64,000 nucleotides of DNA from Lachnospiraceae bacterium (GTDB taxonomy: Bacteria > Bacillota > Clostridia > Lachnospirales > Lachnospiraceae): NCBI GenBank assembly GCA_009774235.1, contig VSNJ01000004.1, positions 1-64,000 on the forward strand. The letters run 5' to 3'. Made by a program: the position numbers and the translations under genes. The notes under the pieces are model-generated. The model ran no database searches, was not told where the DNA came from, and saw only the letters and a list, made by a program, of their open reading frames with translations. Within the stretch, counting starts at the first letter, position 1. Each line of letters opens with the position of its first letter. Positions 7,476 through 16,972 of the stretch are shown here, one piece after another.

Positions 7476-8455
7476 TTACTTCCCAGATACTTTATAATAC
7501 TTATGTATTTTTAAAAATACATGTTCTAATCTACATGCTGTATAATTTGGTTCAAAATCCCCTGATATAGCATAATTAAATAATTTACACCTATATCCAT
7601 AACAATAATCCTTCCAAAAACAACTTTCACATCTTTCAAATTTTTTATTGTTAATATTATTTATTTTTATTATTGCTTCTTCTGATATACCAGTATATAC
7701 ATCTCCTAACTTAAACTTTTCATCACCAGTAACATAAGCACAAGGATATATATCTCCTTTAGTATCAATATGCATGGTCTGTGTACCTGGACAACACTTA
7801 CTTTTTTTCTATATTTTGCCTGCTCTAACATTCCAACTTTCAGGCTTTCATTTTGCACAGCAAAATATCCAGACAACATCTTTAACTGTTGTTCTAAAAT
7901 TTCCATATTATTTTCATCCCATCTGGTATCATATTGGTCAATTACTGGTGAAATAATACTAAAACCTAAATTATGTAGAAAAGTAACACTATTATAAAGA
8001 CTAGACACTGTTTTTGGAGTAACTGTCATTCTAGCTATTGTATTTTTCTTTTTTTCAAGTATTTTATTTAAATTTTTAACTACTTTATCAAATGTCCCTT
8101 CCCCATTTCTATATATCCTGTTATTATCATGTATTTCCTTAGTTTCATCTATGCTAACAGATATTTCATCTATATTTTCTTCATTAAATAAAACTGCATT
8201 TGTAGTCATGCTAATAAAAACATTTCTATTCCATAACCTGATATTTTCAACAATGTAACGTAATACATCATAATTAAGTAAAGGTTCTCCACCATGTATA
8301 TTAATACTTATATTATTATCCTGGTATATATTACTCCTCTTTATAATAAAATCCAGTATATCCTTAGCTTTTTCTTTACTCAAATAACCATTTCTTTTTT
8401 CTTCATAACAATATGTACATTTTAAATTACATTCATAAGTAACCCAGATTGTATA
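7476..8455 (-). pseudogene. Radical SAM/SPASM RiPP maturase B, no start and frameshifted
   Basis: The frame opens right after the TAA of the preceding maturase with YTIWVTYECNLKCTYCYE, holding the CxxxCxxC 4Fe-4S motif (CNLKCTYC), then HGGEPLL (the GGE motif). No ATG, GTG or TTG exists between the TAA and the motif; the first TTG (8383) would lose it. At 7802-7808 a run of seven A (minus strand) is followed by a change of register: the upstream frame goes astray and the -1 frame continues as KCCPGTQTMHIDTKGDIYPC with the SPASM cysteines (CESCFWKDYCYGYRC). In the upstream frame the run reads A-AAA-AAA, a classic slippery heptamer. Damage at both ends suggests a pseudogene, unless slippage and an unusual start rescue it. 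Confidence 0.75.
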
Positions 8456-9643
8456 TTATTTCTTCCCCTTGTTTTCCCATACAATTTTATTCCACTTCTT
8501 ATAGTTCATATCACAAAATGCTTCAAATACTTCATTATACATAGATTTTGATAATACCTCACTTAGACATGTCCAACAAAACTCTCTCACTATACAGTTC
8601 CTGCATTTTGAAAACTTTTCATTACTAAGCATTTTTGAAATAATTTCTCCATAGTATTTTCCAGAATGGTATTTTACTAAATCTGAAATATCATCCACTA
8701 ATATATTTCCTATCTTAAAATCTTCTTCTGCTAAACCTCCACATGGATATACATATCCTTCTGAATCAATAAGTATTTGATAAGAAACTGAACCACAAGT
8801 GCATAACTTTTCACCTTGTTCCTGGTTTTCTATTACTTCCTTCATAACCTTAATATACTGTTCTTCTCCACCTGGTATAATTTTATCAATATTTTCTATT
8901 ACCCTGTCATTAATAAACAAACTACGTAATATAGGAACTGTTCCATATTCTTCATTTAATTTATTAAATTCTTCTGTTTCATGTCCATCATATGTAACAA
9001 GTGAAATAGCAACTCTCAAACCATTATCTTTAAGCATTTTTACAGCATCTAATACACATTTAAATACTCCTCTTTCCCTGTATCTTGATGTTTCATCATT
9101 ATTTAATCCATCTATGCTTATTTCTACTTTATCAAAATATTTAACAATCATATCAATATATTTATTTACTAAAAGTCCATTAGTAGCGAGAAGCAATTTT
9201 CCATTATAATGTTTCTTTATAAACTTTAGAACCTCTTCAATATTTTTATATAATAAAGGCTCACCACCTGTAATACATATCTGATGTGGATTTAATTCTA
9301 CTACTTTTCTTACTATGTCAAATGAAATATCTTTTTCAGACATAATTTGTGATGCACAACAATGTTTACATGATAAATTACACCTATTTGTTAATATTAC
9401 AGCAACATTTTCTAGTTTTTTATTCCTATTAGCTGCTTTCAACATTTGTTTATTGTTTAATTCATCAAGCAGAGCATTATATCTGTCATCAATTTTTTCA
9501 TTATTTTGAAAATACCAACAGACATTGTTATATAACTTTTCAGATAATTTAATCCAGCTTCCCTATTCTCTATTAAACAATAAAACATATCCATTATGCC
9601 TTCTGGCTATTACAGAATCTTCAAATAAGCTATCCAATTCCAT
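8456..9643 (-). pseudogene. Radical SAM/SPASM RiPP maturase A with in-frame amber codon
   Basis: An AAGGAG site precedes an ATG at 9643. The frame reads MELDSLFEDSVIARR...LLFNRE, meets TAG at 9563-9565 (codon 27), then continues in the same frame with GSWIKLSEKLYNN and on into an open 329-residue stretch from 9445. That stretch has CNLSCKHC (CxxxCxxC), ICITGGEPLL (GGE motif) and a C-terminal SPASM set (CTCGS, YPCGG, CRNCIVREFCWTC). The first 66 codons look like a small N-terminal domain, perhaps for leader recognition. The stop looks like a point mutation (for example AAG to TAG). A restart at 9445 has no ribosome site but would keep the catalytic core. It is first in the operon. Confidence 0.8.
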
Positions 9644-9862
9644 ATCTTCTCCTTAAAAATAATCCCATAAATAAGTATATTTACTATTATAAATTCTATT
9701 ATTAAATATAATATTTTTGTTCTTTAATGATATTATAAATTTACAATTTATTAAAATAATGTTATAATTATTATGTATAATTTTATATTAACGATTTATA
9801 TAATAATATTATTATTTAATAACTAAATTATAATATACCACTTTAGTTATATCAACACCTTT

Positions 9863-9897
9863 GGGCTAAAACACAAAATAATGGGCTGAAATACAAC
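9863..9897 (+). promoter_or_regulatory. LytTR-type direct repeat upstream of kinase gene
   Basis: Two copies of GGGCTRAAAYACAA (9863-9876 and 9884-9897) are exactly 21 bp apart, two helical turns. This is the layout bound by dimers of AgrA/ComE/PlnC-type LytTR regulators. It lies in the very AT-rich divergent region between maturase A and the kinase, and a LytTR regulator is encoded at 11358. No second copy facing maturase A was seen. Confidence 0.6.
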
Positions 9898-9952
9898 AAT
9901 CTAATCTATAAATGGTATTACCATAAATATTTACGGAAGGAAAAGTATCTAT

Positions 9953-11257
9953 ATGCAATTATTTATGATAATAAATACAATATTAGAATTTGCTGCTATA
10001 ATATTTATATTTTATTTTATACTTGGAAATGATTTTTCAGTAACACCAGTAAAAATAATATCATCTGCTGCACTATTTATAACCCAGCTGGTACTACAGA
10101 CAGTTTCTATTAGTTTATTTAAAATTCCTATTATGAACATATTTTCAATTTTTATAATACTTACACTTATATTTAAAGAAAGTATATTATATAAACTTTG
10201 CTGGCTTGCTATATGTACTTTATCTGAGGGAATATTGTCATATATTTTTTCAAACATATTATATATTTTTTATAATTATTTATATAACAGTATATCTTTA
10301 AAAACCTTGTTAATATATTCTGACAGAATTTTATTTATTATTTTTATTATTTTTTCCTTTTGTATGTATAAAAGCCGTAATACCAGAAAATACATTATTA
10401 AAAAAATACAAAAACCTAACTATTGTTTTATTATATTTTCCTGTTTTATTTCTTATATATTATTGGGACTATCAGAAGTATTGTTTTATAAAAACTTAGA
10501 CCAGATACCTAAATACATTATAGTTTTTTTAATATTTATACTTATTATAATACTGTTAATTACACTGCTTGCATTTTTAACAGTCCAGTACCATAATGCC
10601 ACATTAACACAAAAAAACAAAATAAACCAGAAATATATTGAAATGGAGCAGGTATACTATACACAATTTAAACAAAAAAATGATGATTTACGGGCTTTCC
10701 GCCATGATTTTAACAGCCATGTGTTTATATTGCAAAAACTTGCCAATGATGAACAATGGGAACAGTTAAAAACATATTTACAAAAACTTTGTGAAGTACA
10801 TATTAACAATTACTATATTTCTACAGGAAACTTAATTGCAGATGCTATTATAAACAATTTATATAATTCACTGGATAAGGATACATTATTTAAAACCAGT
10901 GGTTATTTTAACAGTGAATGCTTTGTTGAAAACTTTGATATATGTACTATTTTATCAAACCTGGCAAATAATGCATTAGATGCATTATCGAAAAAAGATA
11001 TACCTGAAAAAAAAGAAGTATATATTGATATAGAAAGTTCTGTAAACCGTATTTCAATTCTAATGAAAAATACTTCAGTTAATTATGAAAAAAACATAAT
11101 TAATAATGTAAAAACAACTAAAAATGATACCAAAAACCATGGGCTTGGTCTGGCAAATATAAAAAAAACTGCTGGAAAATACCATGGATTTATAAAAACC
11201 ACATATAAAAATTATATGTTCTATACATATGTTGTTTTAAATAAACCTATTAGATAA
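9953..11257 (+). CDS. AgrC/ComD-type sensor histidine kinase (1)
   Basis: A 434-residue HPK10-type kinase. About six or seven membrane helices fill the first 200 residues, then a helical linker, the phospho-acceptor box FRHDFNSH (H251), an N-box (SNLANNALDAL) and a GLGLANI ATP-binding motif. Such kinases sense secreted peptides. It is divergent from the RiPP operon, so the peptide encoded at 7181-7369 is the natural candidate ligand; this is inferred from position. An AAGGA site precedes the ATG. The LytTR response regulator follows after an 88-base gap holding two hairpins. Confidence 0.85.
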   Translation: MQLFMIINTILEFAAIIFIFYFILGNDFSVTPVKIISSAALFITQLVLQTVSISLFKIPIMNIFSIFIILTLIFKESILYKLCWLAICTLSEGILSYIFSNILYIFYNYLYNSISLKTLLIYSDRILFIIFIIFSFCMYKSRNTRKYIIKKIQKPNYCFIIFSCFISYILLGLSEVLFYKNLDQIPKYIIVFLIFILIIILLITLLAFLTVQYHNATLTQKNKINQKYIEMEQVYYTQFKQKNDDLRAFRHDFNSHVFILQKLANDEQWEQLKTYLQKLCEVHINNYYISTGNLIADAIINNLYNSLDKDTLFKTSGYFNSECFVENFDICTILSNLANNALDALSKKDIPEKKEVYIDIESSVNRISILMKNTSVNYEKNIINNVKTTKNDTKNHGLGLANIKKTAGKYHGFIKTTYKNYMFYTYVVLNKPIR

Positions 11258-11275
11258 AAAATAAGAAAGGATAAA

Positions 11276-11343
11276 ATGCAAACCTTGTATTTCCATTCTT
11301 TATGTTTGCATCTCAAATAAAAACCTTGGTATTTTTATTTGAG
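11276..11343 (+). promoter_or_regulatory. Two tandem hairpins between kinase and regulator genes
   Basis: Hairpin one pairs ATGCAAAC (11276-11283) with GTTTGCAT (11304-11311). Hairpin two is a perfect 12-bp stem CTCAAATAAAAA/TTTTTATTTGAG (11312-11343), ending two bases before the first possible start codon of the regulator. They may lower read-through or restrict ribosome access to the regulator gene. Confidence 0.55.
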
Positions 11344-11357
11344 TAATGGTGAAAATC

Positions 11358-12053
11358 ATGAAAATCGGGATATGTGAAGATAGTATTGAAGAACAGACAC
11401 AATATTTAAACTGTTTCCAAAAATTAGGATATAGTGATATTGCTGTTTTTAATTCAGGTGAAGAACTATTAGAAAAAATGCCTTCTTTAGATTTATTATT
11501 TCTTGATATTGAGATGGATAAAATATCAGGAATACAAATTAAAAATATATTTGAAGAAAAGAAAAAAAATACTTACATAGTATTTTATACTAAACATACA
11601 GAAGTGATGCAGGAAGGATTTGGAGCTAATGTACTTGGATTCATATATAAACCCATTACCTTACATGAAATAAAACTATATATTGATAAAACTAGTATAA
11701 AACTGGAACAAAACTATCCAGTATATATTAATAATAATACATATGTTTCTTCTGATGATATTTTATATATTGAAGCAGACCATAATTATACTGTATTATA
11801 TATGGCTGATAATTACAAAAACTTAGTTAGAAAGAGCATAGACAACTGGTTAACAGAACTTGCCCCATGTGGTTTTATAAGAATACACCGTTCCTATATC
11901 GTAAATATGTATAATATAAACCATATAGATACATCTTCAATTATACTGGTCAATGGCCGCCGTCTGAATATAAGCCGTAAAATGTTATCCACAACAAAAG
12001 AAGCATTTGAAAATTTCCAGTTAAAACTATTTAACAAATCATTATTATATTAA
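11358..12053 (+). CDS. AgrA-type LytTR response regulator (1)
   Basis: Receiver domain (acidic pair E7-D8, phospho-acceptor D50 in LLFLDIEM) followed by a LytTR DNA-binding domain from about residue 130 (VSSDDILYIEADHNYTVLY...GFIRIHRSYIVN). It should bind 9-bp direct repeats about 21 bp apart; one such repeat lies at 9863-9897. I chose MKIGICEDS at 11358 because GGTGA sits at the right distance, while the ATG at 11346 directly follows a hairpin and has no ribosome site. A terminator follows at 12176. Confidence 0.85.
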   Translation: MKIGICEDSIEEQTQYLNCFQKLGYSDIAVFNSGEELLEKMPSLDLLFLDIEMDKISGIQIKNIFEEKKKNTYIVFYTKHTEVMQEGFGANVLGFIYKPITLHEIKLYIDKTSIKLEQNYPVYINNNTYVSSDDILYIEADHNYTVLYMADNYKNLVRKSIDNWLTELAPCGFIRIHRSYIVNMYNINHIDTSSIILVNGRRLNISRKMLSTTKEAFENFQLKLFNKSLLY

Positions 12054-12399
12054 TACTTTTTATATATTATATAAAAAAATAAATGCATTTATACTTTGTC
12101 ATATGTTACAAAAAACACATATTACTGCACTTTCATATAGCAATTCTAAGATTATTGTAATTTCTTATTAAATGCAAAAGAGTACACTTTAAATGGGTGT
12201 ACTCTTTTTGTGGCTTTTAAAATAAAAAAGGGGGTGCCACGATGTGCAAAACAAAATTTAATATATTATACAAATAACAAAAATATATTACAATTTTTGC
12301 AACTTTGTTATATAAAAAATTATATCATATTTCTTTTCTATATTGTATAATATGGGACAATTAATACTTATACAGGGATATTTTTATAATTTAAGGTTT
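12054..12399. other. Intergenic region between convergent genes
   Basis: AT-rich DNA between the converging regulator and phosphopantetheinyl transferase genes. It contains the terminator at 12176-12209 and otherwise nothing I can assign. Confidence 0.4.
12176..12209 (+). terminator. Terminator after regulator 1
   Basis: Stem AAAAGAGTACAC/GTGTACTCTTTTT with a short loop, ending in a T-run on the plus strand. It is near-symmetrical and could act in both directions. Confidence 0.8.
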
Positions 12400-13059
12400 C
12401 TAATTCCTGAAACAAACTGCTATATGATATCCCTCCGGCTTGTATTCCTTGAAATGATATACTGAATTATCTACATACTGGCAGACTGTTATTTCTTCAC
12501 CTTCCCATACATTTATCTCAAATTTATCTAACGGCAGTGACAATCCAATACCTGTTGCTTTAATAAAGCTCTCTTTAAGTGTCCACAAGCGGTAAAATGC
12601 TTCTCCCCGTTGTTCTTCTCCATCCTGTTGTACTATATAACCATATTCCCCCGCACAAAAAAACCTCTCTGCTAAAGACAGGTCTGCCTTTTGCACCAGT
12701 TCCACATCACATCCAGTTTCTACATCTGCAAATACTGCCACAGCTATTTTCCCTGAATGGGAAATATTAAAATGTATATGTGGTTCCATTGGCAGATAAG
12801 GTTTTCCATTGGTTCCATAACTAATAGAAACTTCTGATTCCTTAAGCCCATAATCAGAAAGACCTATATCAAGGAGCATACCAGCCCCAAGAGACAGTCT
12901 TTTATCTTTTTCAAAATAATATGAATCAATTTTAGCACGGCGTGCCTTTGAAAGCCTTTTATAATTCATATTAAAAACTACATCATCTTCAAGTTCTGAT
13001 GTATCCATTATATACAGCTTTGCTGCATATTCTTCTATTGTAACCAGCTCCATAACCAC
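12400..13059 (-). CDS. 4'-phosphopantetheinyl transferase, Sfp type
   Basis: A 219-residue Sfp-type enzyme that moves phosphopantetheine from CoA to a carrier-protein serine. GCDVELV (D118, E120) and WTLKESFIKATGIGL (159-173) hold the magnesium and CoA-binding residues, and HFNISHSG (96-103) is the family's HFNxSHS motif. A GTG at 13059 has GAGAGG at good spacing; the ATG at 13053 is an alternative. No NRPS, PKS or carrier protein is in the window, so its target is unknown. It is last in a minus-strand set of regulator, kinase, MATE transporter and this gene. Confidence 0.9.
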   Translation of the reverse strand: MVMELVTIEEYAAKLYIMDTSELEDDVVFNMNYKRLSKARRAKIDSYYFEKDKRLSLGAGMLLDIGLSDYGLKESEVSISYGTNGKPYLPMEPHIHFNISHSGKIAVAVFADVETGCDVELVQKADLSLAERFFCAGEYGYIVQQDGEEQRGEAFYRLWTLKESFIKATGIGLSLPLDKFEINVWEGEEITVCQYVDNSVYHFKEYKPEGYHIAVCFRN

Positions 13060-13147
13060 AGCAGTCCTCTCTAATTAATATTTTATATCCATTCTTTGTA
13101 ATTTTTCATTTATATACAACAATTAACATATTATCTTATTTATTACA

Positions 13148-14527
13148 TTAATCCATAAACTTTTCATCAGCTGCCCGTGTAAACATATATAAATCCAGCC
13201 AGCCGCCAGACCCGTTATTATATTGTCCCCATATTCTATAAAAGAAAACTGGCAGTGCTATAACTGCTTCACTTATAACTGTCATAATACAAATACCTGT
13301 AAAACCAAACAAAAACATTCCTGTCAATACCAATGGCACAGCCATCAGAAATTCCTGCATTAACATAATTATTGCAGACAGGACTGTGTGAAGGATATTC
13401 TGGTAATATATTATCATTAATTTATTATATAAACAGAATGGGAAACTACATGCAAATATACGTAGTGCAGGCTTACAAAGTGCCAGCACGTTTTCTTCTG
13501 TAATCCCAAAAAGTGTTGTAATAACCTGTGGGGCAGCGAGAAATAACATTATTAGCACTGCAGTAATTATACAGCTGTATTTAACCCTCTTTTTATAAGG
13601 TGTGTATATATCATAATAATCATTGTACCCACCAGAAATGCCTGTAGTGTTTTTCACCAGACTGGCAATGTTATCTGTAAATAACCCGGCAATTAACATT
13701 GTACCCATGCAAACGGAATAAACTGCCATATAATTGTTTCCAAGAAACCTTACAATCACAAAATTAATTATAATTGGTTTTAAAACAGACATCAATGTAA
13801 AATCCATTTTTAAAATGCCTGATTTCACAACAAGCGATGTATAACCAAAAAACTTTCTGTCTAGCCTTCTTAAATGGAATTGGTGGTGTCCTTGCATAAA
13901 ATAAACTAATATTACCACCATTGCTGCCAGATAACCAGATAAAGTAGCAACTGCACATCCATCCATTCCCATTCCAAAGAATTTCAAAAACAAAATATCA
14001 AATACCAGGTTAAACATATTGGCAATTATAAGAAAAATACTTCCTAAATGTGGTTTGCTGCCAAGGTTAATAAAATAACAAAATATAATTGCCACAGACA
14101 AAACTGGAATTCCCATAAAATTCACCCTGATATATGGCTCTGTTAATTCTGCCAGGGCTACATTGCCAGAAAGTACTATAGCTAATTTTTCTATAAGAAA
14201 TGGTGACATTATTGCAACAAACAGAGATATTATAAAAGCTGCCACAACCGAAGCACTAAATACCCTGTCTGCCTTTTGTTTATCATGCTTTTCCAGAAAC
14301 AATGCTGCTTCTGATGCCCCTCCCATTGCTAGTATTATTGCTGGTATCTGGATAAATAATAATACTGGCATAGAAATCCCAGCCGCAACTATTGCATCCT
14401 GCCCTAAAATATTGCCAGCAATTATACTGTCTGTTATATTAACCATCTGCACTGCAGCTGTCATAAACACTCCTGGTAATATATTCTGGTGTATTTTCTT
14501 ATTATTTAAAAAAGCATTTCTCTGCAT
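13148..14527 (-). CDS. MATE family efflux transporter
   Basis: A 459-residue integral membrane protein with about 12 predicted helices in two halves. The opening (ILPGVFMTAAVQMVNITDSIIAGNILG) is typical of Na+/H+-coupled MATE drug exporters of the DinF/NorM group. Its substrate cannot be read from sequence. It lies 40 bases after the kinase gene, and the phosphopantetheinyl transferase follows, so the two-component pair upstream may control it. Confidence 0.85.
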   Translation of the reverse strand: MQRNAFLNNKKIHQNILPGVFMTAAVQMVNITDSIIAGNILGQDAIVAAGISMPVLLFIQIPAIILAMGGASEAALFLEKHDKQKADRVFSASVVAAFIISLFVAIMSPFLIEKLAIVLSGNVALAELTEPYIRVNFMGIPVLSVAIIFCYFINLGSKPHLGSIFLIIANMFNLVFDILFLKFFGMGMDGCAVATLSGYLAAMVVILVYFMQGHHQFHLRRLDRKFFGYTSLVVKSGILKMDFTLMSVLKPIIINFVIVRFLGNNYMAVYSVCMGTMLIAGLFTDNIASLVKNTTGISGGYNDYYDIYTPYKKRVKYSCIITAVLIMLFLAAPQVITTLFGITEENVLALCKPALRIFACSFPFCLYNKLMIIYYQNILHTVLSAIIMLMQEFLMAVPLVLTGMFLFGFTGICIMTVISEAVIALPVFFYRIWGQYNNGSGGWLDLYMFTRAADEKFMD

Positions 14528-14566
14528 ATCAGCCCATCCTTTTTCCTGGTTGTAAAATATATTTGT

Positions 14567-15862
14567 TTATACATTAATATTTAAAAGTATACTTGTTATA
14601 AACATATTATCTTTAATAATAAAATCCGTTTCCCCATCATAACGTGAAGCTGCTTTTATAATACTAGACACTCCAATTCCGCCACCTTTATCTGATACAG
14701 GAAGCCCATTGTGGAACTTCACCTTACTGTTGCTTGTATTCCGGCACTGGATTACTACTTTATTTCCTTTCTGGTTAATATATATCTTAATTTTATTTTC
14801 AGAAATCCCAGAACAAAGACAGCCATGTATGGCATTCTCAAAAATATTTGCAAGAATTGCAACCCAGTCAATATCCCTTATTACCAGTTCCTCTGGTACT
14901 CTTACATCTATTTCAGTTGCAATCCCCTGGCTCTCAGCTTTTCTTGCATATACTGACAATATACTGTTTACTGCCCGGTTCTGGCATATATATTTTACTT
15001 TCTGGTTCTCCACATCACTGTTATACTGGTCCAGATACTCCATAAGCCCGTCAAATTCACCTTTCTGTACATATTCTTTAATTAAAAATGTATGATGCCG
15101 CACATCATGGCGTATCCTGGCTGCTTCTTTTTCTGATTCCCTCATAATCTCCATCTGCTGGTGCAGAAGCTGTTCATTTACTTCCAGCAGTTCTTTTTCT
15201 GCCTGGTAATAGTGTTCCTGTCCAAGATGTATATACAAATGAAGTATTGTAAATTGTAAAACCCCTGCCATAAATAAAATCAAAAATGCACGTACCATAT
15301 TAAATATTGAAAACCCTTGCAAGTTAGGCCAGTAAGCCATTATAGCACCAAGCATAACTGAAACAAAAAGTGTTGCAGAGCTAAATAAATCCATCTCTTC
15401 AACCAGAAAATCAACTCTGTTTAAGAATGGTTTTCTGAATTTAATCCATGTAACAACTAATATTATTAAAGAACAAATTATACGTACCAGAATATCTATC
15501 CACAGATTTCCATTAAATCCCCACCGTGCAACATCTACACCACAAAATGTACATACAGAAAACAAATAAAATGCCAGTGCAATTTTATACAAAGACAAAT
15601 AAATAACATCCCTGCTCATAATTCCACAGAAAATTCCAATAACTGGGAGTATAGATATACCTGCATACTTTACAAAACTACTATTTCCATACAAGTACCA
15701 CATACTATATGTAGTTATCATTAATGTACCAAATAATATATAATACAATATTGTTTTCTTCATGGGAAACCTAGGACGGTCTAGCATAAGAAAAAAGGAA
15801 AGCATCAGGCCTGCACTAACTGTATTACGAAAAACTGCAACCAAAAATGAACCTCCCAGCAT
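14567..15862 (-). CDS. AgrC-type sensor histidine kinase (2)
   Basis: A 431-residue kinase starting at MLGGSFLVAVF behind AAGGAGGT; an upstream in-frame codon at 15892 has no ribosome site. The N-terminal half is about six membrane helices, followed by a coiled-coil-like linker (YYQAEKELLEVNEQLLHQQ), the H-box ARIRHDVRHH (H252), an N-box (ANIFENAIHGC) and GGGIGVSSI. It has the same HPK10 architecture as kinase 1, but sequence similarity is low. Its regulator is the next gene upstream. No AgrB/AgrD pair is nearby, so the signal is unknown. Confidence 0.85.
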   Translation of the reverse strand: MLGGSFLVAVFRNTVSAGLMLSFFLMLDRPRFPMKKTILYYILFGTLMITTYSMWYLYGNSSFVKYAGISILPVIGIFCGIMSRDVIYLSLYKIALAFYLFSVCTFCGVDVARWGFNGNLWIDILVRIICSLIILVVTWIKFRKPFLNRVDFLVEEMDLFSSATLFVSVMLGAIMAYWPNLQGFSIFNMVRAFLILFMAGVLQFTILHLYIHLGQEHYYQAEKELLEVNEQLLHQQMEIMRESEKEAARIRHDVRHHTFLIKEYVQKGEFDGLMEYLDQYNSDVENQKVKYICQNRAVNSILSVYARKAESQGIATEIDVRVPEELVIRDIDWVAILANIFENAIHGCLCSGISENKIKIYINQKGNKVVIQCRNTSNSKVKFHNGLPVSDKGGGIGVSSIIKAASRYDGETDFIIKDNMFITSILLNINV

Positions 15863-15989
15863 AAATTTATACCTCCTTATACCATGCACCAAATATTATT
15901 AACAAACTATATCATTTACTTAAAAATAATTCTATATAATGGGATATTTAGTCGTTTTTTGGGGATAAAAAAACAAATGATTAAGACAA

Positions 15990-16016
15990 ATACCCCGTAA
16001 CAAAACAACGGGGTAT
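15990..16016 (-). terminator. Hairpin between regulator 2 and kinase 2
   Basis: Perfect 9-bp stem ATACCCCGT/ACGGGGTAT with a 9-base loop. T-rich sequence follows on both strands. It could partly uncouple the kinase-MATE-transferase genes from the regulator gene. The rest of the 295-base gap (15893-16187) holds only a small GCCC/GGGC hairpin near 16041. Confidence 0.6.
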
Positions 16017-16187
16017 AACCTGTTTTCTTTTTAGTTTTTATGCCCTATAGCGGGGCAGTATATCGAAACCTCACAGATACACCTGGATATGCATACCTGC
16101 ATCATTATCACTTTGCCTTTGCAAGAATAAATTTCTTTGGCAGAATTTATTATATAATCTGGCTCTCATATAACAGTATTACTATAT

Positions 16188-16916
16188 TTAATCAAAATAA
16201 TATGAAAAATATTCTTTCTTAAATTCTGCCACTTTATTACGTGATATATAAATTACACTTCCATTATCCATAACAACTTTTTCACGTTCTACTGAAACAA
16301 TATGGTTCATATTCAGGATATATGAACGGCTGCACCTTCCAAACTGTGGAAATCTTTCCAAAATTCCCCATAGAGATGCTGTTGTCATCCTGACTTTATA
16401 TTCTTCTGTTGTAAGATACAATACCTGGTAATTTTTCTGTGATTCACAATATACAATATTATCTGGATTTATTTGCCTGATTGCACCTGCAGACTTAATA
16501 ATAACGTGTTCCTCTTTCATTTTTTGTATATGCCCAAATACAAAATCCATGACATGGAAAAAACGCTCTTTGTCCAGAGGTTTTACAAGGTACTGGATGG
16601 CATCTACACCATATGCTTTCAATGCATATCCTGTTGACGCAGTTAAGAAAACTATTGGCATTACACAGCCAGACTTCCTTATTTCTTCTGCTGCCTCCAT
16701 ACCACTTTTTCCTGACATAAAAATATCTAAAACCAGAAGGTCTGGTGTATATTTTTCTTCTATAACACGTTTAAGAAGTGCTTCTGCGCTCTCAAAACGT
16801 TCAGTCTTATATTCAAGTATTTGTTTTTTATCCTGGTATATTGCAAGTAAGTTCTCAATCTGGTCAAGTTCTTTTGCCTCATCATCACATAATGCTATAA
16901 AGTACAATTTTTTCAC
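16188..16916 (-). CDS. LytTR response regulator (2)
   Basis: A 242-residue regulator with a receiver domain (D11-D12, phospho-acceptor D64 in LLVLDIFMSG) and a LytTR DNA-binding domain (GAIRQINPDNIVYCESQKNYQVLY...GRCSRSYILN). A GTG start is used. It precedes kinase 2 on the same strand. I saw no clear 21-bp-spaced direct repeat in its upstream region. Confidence 0.85.
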   Translation of the reverse strand: MKKLYFIALCDDEAKELDQIENLLAIYQDKKQILEYKTERFESAEALLKRVIEEKYTPDLLVLDIFMSGKSGMEAAEEIRKSGCVMPIVFLTASTGYALKAYGVDAIQYLVKPLDKERFFHVMDFVFGHIQKMKEEHVIIKSAGAIRQINPDNIVYCESQKNYQVLYLTTEEYKVRMTTASLWGILERFPQFGRCSRSYILNMNHIVSVEREKVVMDNGSVIYISRNKVAEFKKEYFSYYFD

Positions 16917-16972
16917 ATCCTATAAGTTATTCTATATATAAATGTTCCCTGCCCATCCCCAGATATTTGCCA

